Source: Candidatus Hydrogenedentota bacterium (GTDB lineage: Bacteria; Spirochaetota; Leptospiria; Turneriellales; J094). From it: DNA of 8,746 bases. The notes below the pieces were generated by a model. That model did not search any database and was not told where the DNA came from. It was given only the letters and a program-made list of their open reading frames with translations. Both the position numbers and the translations under genes were made by a program. Numbering within the stretch: position 1 is the stretch's first letter; each line of letters begins with the position of its first letter. The DNA is taken from the NCBI GenBank assembly GCA_003695005.1, contig RFJE01000232.1, forward strand, positions 1 through 8,746, written 5' to 3'. This document shows positions 1-6,567 of the stretch, in pieces.

Positions 1-469
1 TATCAACGTTGCATATTCCCTGTATATTTTGTAATTTTTCAAAAATAGCAAACGTACTTCGAGCGGTCTGTTTTTTATGGTAAGCGCATTTTACAAGTAA
101 AGTATCACCCCGAAAATAAAGTTTTGTTTTGTGCTTTTTAAAAAAAAGACGAATACGATAAGAGGTTTGCTTTGGCTGAACAACAAGAGAATTCGTAGAG
201 TGTGAAATAACTTTTGCAGTAAAAGCTTTTGGAATGTTCGCCGATATCCCAAATGGCTTGCGCAAAAAAGCAAAGCTGACCCCAATGCTCATCCCAAGAA
301 TAGAAATAAGAGTTACCATCCAGAAGCGATTTTCTATATTTTCTGTGTGATAGTAAAAAAAGAGAAAGAAAAAAATGGCTATAAAAAAAGCAAGAACTGC
401 TGCTAAAGTAAAACCGTGAAACAAAAGTAAAATGGCGATGTATGCAACAAAAATAAAAGGAAATATCAC
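1..469 (-). CDS. N-terminal part of a ComEC/Rec2-like membrane protein (runs off the left edge)
   Basis: This frame stays open for 156 codons from a GTG at 469-467 to the window edge, while the other two minus-strand frames look like shadows of it. An in-frame TAG directly abuts the GTG on its 5' side, and the next in-frame ATG is more than 50 codons in, so GTG is the likely start. No clear ribosome binding site is visible. The protein opens with three hydrophobic segments (about residues 2-16, 19-39 and 53-70), followed by a soluble beta-rich stretch from about residue 75 (SANIPKAFTAKVISHS, then YRIRLFF and LYFRGDTLLVKC). Three short membrane helices followed by a small beta domain is the usual start of ComEC/Rec2 proteins, which form the inner-membrane channel for DNA uptake. 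It lies 41 bp downstream of the DAO gene on the same strand, so they may be cotranscribed. The open frame is well supported. The ComEC name rests on architecture only, and the diagnostic competence domain lies outside the window. Confidence 0.55.
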   Translation of the reverse strand, partial: MIFPFIFVAYIAILLLFHGFTLAAVLAFFIAIFFFLFFYYHTENIENRFWMVTLISILGMSIGVSFAFLRKPFGISANIPKAFTAKVISHSTNSLVVQPKQTSYRIRLFFKKHKTKLYFRGDTLLVKCAYHKKQTARSTFAIFEKLQNIQGICNVD

Positions 470-510
470 CTAGCAAAGGTAAAAAAAATGGCTTCTGCGT
501 CAAGAAGTTG

Positions 511-1572
511 CTACAAAAACCTTTGAGGTGAAAAACTAGAAAAAGCATTTTTGTTGTCCCATTCCGCTAAAATCATATTGGCGAGAGATAACGATAGCGA
601 AACTCCTTTTCCACCTAACCCGCATACATGAAATAAGTTTGGATGATAAGGATCCCAACCTAAAATAGGACGGGAATCCATACTAAATGTCCGGAGACAC
701 GCCCAATAAGATTGCACCCCTAAATGTAAAAGTCCTTGAAAAGATCCTTTTAGAGATTCTGGTAATTGCTGTATAATTTTTTCATCGGCATGATAGTCAT
801 CCCCATTGGTTTTCCATTCTTCGCAAAGAGAGACTAAATAACCACCATTTTCTGGTTTTACATACACATCTTCTTGCTCCGACCAATAAATTGGTTCTTG
901 GTTCGAGGCCTGCTCCGACTTTAAAAAAAATAAATGCCGCTTATATGCATTTAAGGGAAAGCTTTTTTGAAGGCCAATTTGATCGGGATTCGCCGACCAT
1001 GATCCTGCCGCTAAAAATACAATATCTTCTTTTGATAGAGGTAATTTACTTTGTTGAGCGTTCACGTCTTCGTAAAAAATTGTATGGATCCATTCTGATC
1101 CACAAACTTCTTTTACTTGGGCATTCTCGAGAAAAGTAATTTTCGTAGCATAATGTACTACCTCTTGCTTTAAATGAGCATGCAATAGAGATAAATCGAC
1201 AGCACCATTGGCAGGAATCCATAATCCCGAAAAAAAATCCCCAAAAGAAGTTTTTGTTTCTTGGTGTGTTGGTTTTAAATCCGGATGCAAAGGATGAGAT
1301 TCACTTATATAATCTCGCTCTAATGGCTTTAAAAGCAGCCCCTGCTTATTGAGTAAATTTGGAATGTGGATCATGTTTAAAACAGATTTCTGCAAAGGAT
1401 AAACTAATTCTGGATCGGGATCATACGTTCGAGCTATGGCTGCATTTCGAGAAGAAGCATACTCAAAAAAAGAAGCTTGTTCTAATAGAACAATTTGGTA
1501 ATTTTTTTTCGCAGCTGCGATAGCTGCATTAAAACCAGCAATTCCCCCCCCAATAATAAAGGCTGTCGGCAT
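511..1572 (-). CDS. FAD-dependent oxidoreductase, DAO family
   Basis: This is a 353-residue flavoprotein of the glycine/D-amino-acid oxidase (DAO) superfamily, which oxidises amines or amino acids using FAD. The N-terminus has the dinucleotide-binding fold: GGGIAG at residues 8-13 and the ribose-binding acid E31 at the end of the second strand (VLLEQA). Further family features are IPANGAVDLSLLHAHL in the middle, VFLAAGSWS, and a C-terminal FAD-contact block with RPILGWDP and GLGGKGVSLS. Length is normal for the family. The ATG at 1572-1570 is chosen because it lies just before the Rossmann strand; no Shine-Dalgarno sequence is visible before it. It diverges from cheA across a 73-bp gap and lies upstream of the ComEC-like gene. 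The substrate cannot be told from sequence; relatives include thiamine-pathway and tRNA-modifying oxidases, sarcosine oxidases and DadA types. Confidence 0.85.
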   Translation of the reverse strand: MPTAFIIGGGIAGFNAAIAAAKKNYQIVLLEQASFFEYASSRNAAIARTYDPDPELVYPLQKSVLNMIHIPNLLNKQGLLLKPLERDYISESHPLHPDLKPTHQETKTSFGDFFSGLWIPANGAVDLSLLHAHLKQEVVHYATKITFLENAQVKEVCGSEWIHTIFYEDVNAQQSKLPLSKEDIVFLAAGSWSANPDQIGLQKSFPLNAYKRHLFFLKSEQASNQEPIYWSEQEDVYVKPENGGYLVSLCEEWKTNGDDYHADEKIIQQLPESLKGSFQGLLHLGVQSYWACLRTFSMDSRPILGWDPYHPNLFHVCGLGGKGVSLSLSLANMILAEWDNKNAFSSFSPQRFL

Positions 1573-1599
1573 ATCTTAACTTAACTTACTAGCTACAAC

Positions 1600-1615
1600 G
1601 TCAAGAACGCTTGAC
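1600..1615. promoter_or_regulatory. Perfect inverted repeat overlapping the cheA -35 box (candidate operator)
   Basis: GTCAAG (1600-1605) and CTTGAC (1610-1615) are exact reverse complements separated by AACG. The right arm lies inside the TTGACA -35 box at 1611-1616. The position, in the 73-bp gap between divergent genes, would suit a dimeric repressor or a regulator acting on both directions. The alternative is coincidence, since the -35 hexamer itself supplies five bases of the right arm. Confidence 0.35.
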
Positions 1616-1639
1616 AACACGGCTCATGTTTCCGATAAT
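1611..1639 (+). promoter_or_regulatory. Sigma70-type promoter of the cheA operon
   Basis: A perfect -35 hexamer TTGACA (1611-1616) is followed after 17 bp by GATAAT (1634-1639), which matches the -10 consensus at five of six positions. The start of transcription is expected at about 1645-1647, which coincides with the GTG start codon of cheA. The mRNA would then be leaderless or nearly so. No other promoter of comparable quality is seen before the later genes of the operon, which fits one transcript from cheA to the 207-residue receiver gene. Confidence 0.65.
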
Positions 1640-1645
1640 TTATAC

Positions 1646-4624
1646 GTGGTACAAGTAGATAAAGAAGAACTAAAGATATTTTTAGATGAGTTAAATGAAA
1701 ACTTAAATTTTCTCGACGATGCCATATTAAACCTCGAAGAAAATCCCGATGATAAAGATACTCTAGAAGAAATTTTCCGTGTAGCTCATACTGTAAAAGG
1801 CAGTGCTGGATTTTTAGGTCTCGATAATTTAGTAAATCTTGGGCATTCTATGGAAAATGTTTTTATGAAAATCCAGCAGGGCGAAGCGAAGGCAACCCCC
1901 GAAGCAGTCAATCTTTTGCTCGAGAGTAAGGATAGAATTTCGGCCATTGGAAAAGCTCTTGCCGACGGAGAAGATGCAGAAAAAATTGATACTTCCGACC
2001 TTGTCAAAAAAATTGATGGCCTTTTGCAGGACACAAGTAGCCAGAAAGAAGATCCATCCGATCAAGAAGAACATCTGGCTAAAGAAAGTTCGGGACTGTC
2101 GTTTCCACCAGGAACAAAGCTCATTCGAGTTTGGATATCGCCACATGAAGTCGTACCTTCCATACGTGCCTTTTTAATTCGAAAGAAAATTTCCGACATT
2201 GCAGAAATTTTACTACAAGAGCCAGATGAAGAAGAGGTAGAATCCGATGCTTTTGCTGAACAGGACGAAAAAGAAGTAAAGTTTTATGTAAAAACAGATG
2301 TTCCCGATTCAGAAATTCCATCTCGCATCCGCGTGGATTTAATTGAAAAAATAGAAGTTAGCGATGTATCTACCGAAGATCAGCCATCGGATACAATGAG
2401 CGACGAAGAAATCAATACTCAAATCCAAATGGCTCAAAAAGAAAAAGAAGCGGAGGAAAAAGACCAAAAGGAAGAACAAAAAAAGACAAAGCAAGCAACT
2501 ACTACGGTAGAGCTTTCCGACAGTGTGCGTGTTCCTGTAAGCAGGTTAGATACACTTTTAAATTTAGTAGGGGAAATGGTCATTGCCAACAGTGGTTTTT
2601 TACAAATCCAGGATCAATTAAGACAAATCCCAGGTCAGGAAGATCTTTTCCGTAATGTTCGAGACCGCGTAAAAGACTTATATCGCATTTCGAGCGATAT
2701 CCAGGAACTTGTAATGAAATCACGCCTTGTTCCCATTGGACAGGTCTTTAATCGGTTTCGTCGGTTTGTTCGGGATTATGCTCAAAAATCCGGGAAAAAA
2801 ATTCATTTAACTCTTGTTGGCGAAGAAACAGAAATTGATAAAAAAATCATTGATGAGATTATTAAACCATTAACCCATTTAGTCCGCAATGCTCTAGATC
2901 ACGGCATCGAAAAACCAGAGGAAAGGTTAGCAAAGGGAAAACCAGAGGAAGGTCAATTGACTTTAACAGCATTCCAGGAAGGGAATTACATTAATATTGT
3001 AATTCAGGATGACGGACGTGGTTTAGACTACCATAAAATTATGACAAAAGCTGTGGCCAAAGGCATTATCTCAAAAGAAGAAGCCGAGTACATGTCCGAG
3101 GAAGATTTAGCTTCCCTTATTTTCCGACCAGGATTTAGTACAAAAGATGAAGTTACCGATATTTCCGGTCGGGGAGTTGGCATGGATGTTGTAAAACGAT
3201 CTGTCGAAAACTTAAATGGCACCATTGATATTGATTCCTTTATTGACCGAGGTACCACGATCACCATTAAATTACCGCTTACGTTAGCCATTTTAAATGC
3301 TCTAATGGTGCGCATTGGCCAAGAAAGAATGTCAATCCCCATGGCTTCCATTGTCGAAACACAAAATATTACGTTAGACCAAATTATTACCGTAGAAGGT
3401 AATGAGATGGTGCGCTTGCGAGATACTTTAATTCCTATTATTCGCATTAACGAACTTTTTGATATGGAAGCTGACGATCACCAAGAGGGGGAAGAAATCC
3501 CCATTATTATTGTAGAAAACAACGATCAACTCATTGCCTTTTTAGTGGATGAATTTATTGTTCGCCAAGAGATGGTAATTAAGTCATTAGCGGAACATTA
3601 TCGTCCTATTGAAGGAATTTCCGGTGCTTCTATTTTAGGAGATGGTAGCATTATTTTAATTTTAGATGTGCATGGTTTAATCCAGCTACATCGAAATAAA
3701 GGTGGTTTAGAGGGAACGGATTCAGCCATTGCGATAGCACCACCATCAAAAGATTTAAGACTTTATTTAGACGAAAAAACTGTACAGAAACAGGAAACGG
3801 ATCAAACAAAGAAGGAAGAAGAAAAGCCACAGGAAATACAAAAGCAGGAAAATAATCTCACTCAAAAACAGCCAACCGAAGAGCCTACAATAACGGAGGG
3901 GGAAAAAATCATCCTGAAAGATGCCATAAATGAAGCATTAGCGAAAAAAACAGAGGATGAACCTTTGATTATGCCAAAAACGGAAATAAAGCCCCAGGTT
4001 TCTTTACTTGAATGGGAAAATTTAGAAAAATTGCAAAAAATCTTTGAGCCGGAATATGCAGAGCTACTCAAAGATTGGTTAAGACAAGGTAATGAGCGGG
4101 CAGAAAAAAGTATGCATCATTTAACCGGCAGTGAATCTATTCATATTGGAACAACGAAAGCCAAAAAAATGCGGATTCAGTCGCCGGAAGAGTTGTTTAA
4201 GAAAATTCATACATTCCAATCGGATGCTGTGGACTTCATGCTGCCGATATTACCCATGCATGGAAGCTTGCATTTTTTAATGACTCGAAACAATGCAGAT
4301 AAGCTTGTGGAATTACTATGGAAAAAAGCCAATATTGAAGCCCCCGAAGGAATGAAATACGAACCGCTTTTTGAGCTAACTAATTTAATCGGAAGTGCTT
4401 ACACGAATTCACTTACACAGGTCACCGACATTTTAATTGAGCCAGGTGTCCCTAGCTTATTAAAAAGCGCAGATGACATTAAAACCGAAATTGAGCAAAG
4501 CATGAGTGGACAGCAATTTCGGGTTCTTTACGTAGAAAATAAAATTTTATGGGATGATGAATCTGTTTTAGCAGAGCTTATTTTAGTCATTCCTGAAATA
4601 AAGGTTTTACAAAATATCAAGTAA
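1646..4624 (+). CDS. cheA: CheA histidine kinase with a C-terminal CheC-like phosphatase domain
   Basis: This 992-residue protein is the core kinase of a chemosensory system. It passes phosphate from ATP through its own histidine to CheY-type receivers. Domains in order: Hpt/P1 (about 5-125) with the phosphorylated H48 in HTVKGSAG; a P2-like receiver-docking domain (about 156-240); a charged linker; the P3 dimerisation helices (about 290-365); the P4 ATPase (about 370-543) with N-box HLVRNALDHG (411-420), DDGRG (455-459) and GRGVGMD (508-514); the CheW-like P5 (about 545-690); a Lys/Glu/Gln linker (about 700-785); and a CheC-like domain (about 790-992). The tail carries ExxN at E910/N913 with a proline 23 residues on (P936), as in CheC/CheX phosphatases. 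CheA usually ends after P5, at about 650-700 residues. GTG at 1646 is the only start that keeps the whole Hpt domain; no ribosome binding site precedes it. It is the first gene of a five-gene operon. Confidence 0.93.
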   Translation: MVQVDKEELKIFLDELNENLNFLDDAILNLEENPDDKDTLEEIFRVAHTVKGSAGFLGLDNLVNLGHSMENVFMKIQQGEAKATPEAVNLLLESKDRISAIGKALADGEDAEKIDTSDLVKKIDGLLQDTSSQKEDPSDQEEHLAKESSGLSFPPGTKLIRVWISPHEVVPSIRAFLIRKKISDIAEILLQEPDEEEVESDAFAEQDEKEVKFYVKTDVPDSEIPSRIRVDLIEKIEVSDVSTEDQPSDTMSDEEINTQIQMAQKEKEAEEKDQKEEQKKTKQATTTVELSDSVRVPVSRLDTLLNLVGEMVIANSGFLQIQDQLRQIPGQEDLFRNVRDRVKDLYRISSDIQELVMKSRLVPIGQVFNRFRRFVRDYAQKSGKKIHLTLVGEETEIDKKIIDEIIKPLTHLVRNALDHGIEKPEERLAKGKPEEGQLTLTAFQEGNYINIVIQDDGRGLDYHKIMTKAVAKGIISKEEAEYMSEEDLASLIFRPGFSTKDEVTDISGRGVGMDVVKRSVENLNGTIDIDSFIDRGTTITIKLPLTLAILNALMVRIGQERMSIPMASIVETQNITLDQIITVEGNEMVRLRDTLIPIIRINELFDMEADDHQEGEEIPIIIVENNDQLIAFLVDEFIVRQEMVIKSLAEHYRPIEGISGASILGDGSIILILDVHGLIQLHRNKGGLEGTDSAIAIAPPSKDLRLYLDEKTVQKQETDQTKKEEEKPQEIQKQENNLTQKQPTEEPTITEGEKIILKDAINEALAKKTEDEPLIMPKTEIKPQVSLLEWENLEKLQKIFEPEYAELLKDWLRQGNERAEKSMHHLTGSESIHIGTTKAKKMRIQSPEELFKKIHTFQSDAVDFMLPILPMHGSLHFLMTRNNADKLVELLWKKANIEAPEGMKYEPLFELTNLIGSAYTNSLTQVTDILIEPGVPSLLKSADDIKTEIEQSMSGQQFRVLYVENKILWDDESVLAELILVIPEIKVLQNIK

Positions 4625-4644
4625 ATAAAAAACTGCCAGTAATC

Positions 4645-5022
4645 ATGGCAGCAGCGCGAGTACTGATTGTAGATGATTCCGGTTATATGCGGCAAATCAT
4701 CCGGAAATATTTAGAGCCTAAAGGTTTTATTGTAGTTGGCGAAGCGCAAGATGGTTGGGAAGCTATCCAGCTTTTCGATAAACTACGTCCCGATATTGTA
4801 ACCATGGATATTTCCATGAAGCGCATGGGGGGTATTGAAGCTACCAAGCAAATTAAAGCTATTGACCCAAATGCAAAAATTGTAATGGTCTCCGCACTAG
4901 GAGAAGCTCGCTTTATTAAAGAAGCCATTAAAGCCGGAGCTGCTGATTTTATTATTAAGCCCTTTGTGGAAGAAAGGCTTATTTCATCATTAGAAAATCT
5001 TATAAAGAAGGAAGAAAAATGA
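4645..5022 (+). CDS. cheY: CheY-type single-domain response regulator (first copy)
   Basis: A 125-residue stand-alone receiver domain. It accepts phosphate from the CheA H48 and would carry the signal to the output, a flagellar motor or another target. All receiver residues are present: the acidic pair D10/D11 in VDDS, the phospho-acceptor D55 in TMDIS, the switch residue S83 in VSALG and K105 in IIKPF. There is no output domain. It starts 20 bp after the cheA stop with no evident Shine-Dalgarno sequence, so translation may depend on coupling with cheA. Its last four bases overlap the next gene (ATGA at 5019-5022). It is about half identical to the following receiver by hand alignment, which suggests an old tandem duplication. 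Which copy drives the output cannot be told from sequence. Confidence 0.93.
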   Translation: MAAARVLIVDDSGYMRQIIRKYLEPKGFIVVGEAQDGWEAIQLFDKLRPDIVTMDISMKRMGGIEATKQIKAIDPNAKIVMVSALGEARFIKEAIKAGAADFIIKPFVEERLISSLENLIKKEEK

Positions 5023-5381
5023 TCAGGATTTTAGTTGTCGATGATGCTACTTTTATTCGAAATATGGTAAAAAAATCTCTTTTGCCACCAGATTTTGAGG
5101 TGGTTGGAGAAGCTGCCGATGGGAACGAAGCTATTAAATTATACGAAGAACTTAAACCAGATGTTATCACAATGGATATTACCATGCGGGGAATGGATGG
5201 TTTAACCGCATTAGAACAAATTATGAAAAAAAATCCCGATGCTAAAATTATCATGTTGAGCTCGCTTGGAGAAGAGTCTCTTATTAAAAAAGCCATTAAC
5301 TTGGGAGCAAAAGATTTTATTACAAAGCCATTTAAGCCAGATAGACTCATTTCCGCGGTACGAGCGCAGGTAGAAAATTAA
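5019..5381 (+). CDS. cheY: CheY-type single-domain response regulator (second copy)
   Basis: A 120-residue stand-alone receiver with the full residue set: D8/D9 in VDDA, the phospho-acceptor D53 in TMDIT, the switch residue S81 in LSSLG and K103 in ITKPF. The start overlaps the stop of the first cheY by ATGA, and an AAGGAAG ribosome binding site lies just before it, inside the first cheY. Compared with the first copy, the residue after the acidic pair is Ala rather than Ser, and loop residues differ around positions 11-25 and after the lysine. The two could therefore have different partners or dephosphorylation rates. In systems with paired CheY proteins one copy often serves as a phosphate sink; that role is possible here but unproven. 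The next gene begins 4 bp after its stop. Confidence 0.93.
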   Translation: MIRILVVDDATFIRNMVKKSLLPPDFEVVGEAADGNEAIKLYEELKPDVITMDITMRGMDGLTALEQIMKKNPDAKIIMLSSLGEESLIKKAINLGAKDFITKPFKPDRLISAVRAQVEN

Positions 5382-5385
5382 AAAT

Positions 5386-5871
5386 ATGGGGCTTATTAGC
5401 AAGAATTTTAATCCACAAAGCCCGCCAAAAAATGCAACAGAAGCGTTAGACGCTTTTTTTTCCGGATACGGAGTTTCTATCAAGCCTAAGCCCGCTTCTT
5501 TTACCCATGATGGCATGCACTTTCAGGCAAAGTTGTATATTACCGATGAAAATGACAAACCTTTATTAGAAGTTATTGAAGGAGTCAATGAGCCAACTTG
5601 GTTATTTTTAGCAGAAAAAATACTTGGTGTAGAAGCAAGCGCTGCGAAAGAAAATGAATCAGACATTGCCGACATGACTCAAGAAATTTTAAATATCTTT
5701 GCCGGCAATGCCATCAAGGATTTTTTTGATGAGCAAATTTATCTTTTAACCCCGCCAGAACCAATTGCTGCTTCTGCGTTAAATCCTAAAAGTGATGTAA
5801 TGATTATTAGCTACTTACTCGGGGATCAAGAGAATCACTCTGTTTTATTTGCTGTATCAAAAATGCCATGA
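5386..5871 (+). CDS. cheX: CheX-type CheY-P phosphatase
   Basis: A 161-residue protein with the length and signature of CheX, a dimeric phosphatase that removes phosphate from CheY and so ends the signal. The diagnostic pattern D-x3-E-x2-N-x22-P is seen exactly: D96, E100, N103 and P126, within DMTQEILNIFAGN and the TPPEP stretch that follows. E and N are the residues that enter the receiver active site in this family. Flanking regions fit the fold: an N-terminal strand-rich half with QAKLYITDEND and LLEVIEG, and a C-terminal pair of strands (VMIISYLLG, HSVLFAVSK). There is no membrane segment. It lies 4 bp after the second cheY and its stop overlaps the next start (ATGA at 5868-5871). Spirochaetes such as Treponema and Borrelia use CheX in their che operons, and this layout is similar. 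Confidence 0.85.
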   Translation: MGLISKNFNPQSPPKNATEALDAFFSGYGVSIKPKPASFTHDGMHFQAKLYITDENDKPLLEVIEGVNEPTWLFLAEKILGVEASAAKENESDIADMTQEILNIFAGNAIKDFFDEQIYLLTPPEPIAASALNPKSDVMIISYLLGDQENHSVLFAVSKMP

Positions 5872-6491
5872 GCCAAAAAGCTCTTGCCGTTGTTATTGAA
5901 GATTCCGCGATTAGCCGTGCTTATATTACTAGCGTTTTAAAGGAATTAAATATTTCCTTTACGCCATTTGAATCCTTACCCAGCTTAAACCAAGTAAAAC
6001 AATCTACTTTTCTAGTGACCGATTTTATGCTGCAAGAAGGCAGTGTAGAAGATTTCTTATTAAATTTACGAGCTTCGGGATACCAAAATCCAATTTTGCT
6101 TGTTACTTCCATGCCAGAAGAAGTCTTGCAAAAAAGCAATGTACTCGAAGCCGTGAATTTTTTACTGCGCAAGCCTTTTTCGAAAGAAGAATTAAAAAAA
6201 GCACTCGAACTCGTCTTACAGGAAAAAAAATTTACATCGGAGAAAAAATTATGGTGTGCCCGGAAAAATCCAATTTCTAATAAACCAGAGCTTTTTGAAT
6301 CCCCTTTTTTACAGGAAATCAATGGTGAGCATGTAACTTTTGAATCTTTATTTCATTATGATAAAGGAGACAACATTATTCTTTGGATGACTTCGCCGGA
6401 TGGCATGAGTTTAGTTCAGAAAGAAGGAGTCATTGAAAAAAAAGAAGCAAAAACGGTTGATCAAAGTGTGTACACTGTAAGAATCATTTAG
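5868..6491 (+). CDS. Response regulator with receiver domain and an unrecognised C-terminal region
   Basis: A 207-residue protein. Residues 1 to about 120 form a divergent receiver: acidic pair E11/D12 in VIEDS, phospho-acceptor D52 in LVTDFML, T80/S81 in LLVTSMP as switch residue and K102 in LRKPF. The chemistry appears intact, although the domain is much less like CheY than its two upstream neighbours. Residues 125-207 (from LWCARKNP to YTVRII) match nothing I recognise: no helix-turn-helix, GGDEF, EAL or HD-GYP signature. The segment is mixed alpha/beta in character, with a strand-like DNIILWMTS and a charged EKKEAK stretch. It is the last gene of the operon and overlaps cheX by ATGA, with no separate ribosome binding site, so it is probably translated by re-initiation. 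It may be the specific output or adaptor protein of the system; that is inference. Confidence 0.85.
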   Translation: MSQKALAVVIEDSAISRAYITSVLKELNISFTPFESLPSLNQVKQSTFLVTDFMLQEGSVEDFLLNLRASGYQNPILLVTSMPEEVLQKSNVLEAVNFLLRKPFSKEELKKALELVLQEKKFTSEKKLWCARKNPISNKPELFESPFLQEINGEHVTFESLFHYDKGDNIILWMTSPDGMSLVQKEGVIEKKEAKTVDQSVYTVRII

Positions 6492-6567
6492 ATCTTTTGT
6501 TGACGGGCAGACTCGAATTTTCAAAACTGCTGAAAATACACCGTTTATACGGTTGTGGGAGTTTTGC
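6492..6567 (+). promoter_or_regulatory. Gap before the glycosyltransferase gene with two small inverted repeats
   Basis: This gap holds a TTGACG -35-like hexamer (6500-6505) with no convincing -10 at 17 bp. It also holds a weak hairpin, ATTTTCA (6517-6523) with TGAAAAT (6531-6537), and the short palindrome CCGT-TTAT-ACGG (6541-6552). The 8-mer TTTATACG in the palindrome also occurs just before the cheA start (1639-1646). No strong terminator separates the che operon from the next gene, so read-through is possible. GGGAG (6557-6561) is the ribosome binding site of the next gene. Confidence 0.3.

Noticed and set aside
138..548. Minus-strand open frame of 136 codons starting inside the DAO gene
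   Set aside because: It is rich in Phe, Cys and Ser and is the frame shadow of the GTG-started membrane protein at 1-469, which gives sensible membrane helices and a soluble domain.
3028..3447. 139-codon minus-strand open frame inside cheA
   Set aside because: It lies opposite the highly conserved ATPase and P5 regions of CheA and has no recognisable features.
6500..6528. Promoter with TTGACG for the glycosyltransferase gene
   Set aside because: The sequence 17 bp downstream (AAAACT) is a poor -10 and no better spacing gives a match.
6553..6567. TTG start for the glycosyltransferase, giving five more residues
   Set aside because: The GGGAG ribosome binding site lies after this codon and 6 bases before the ATG at 6568.
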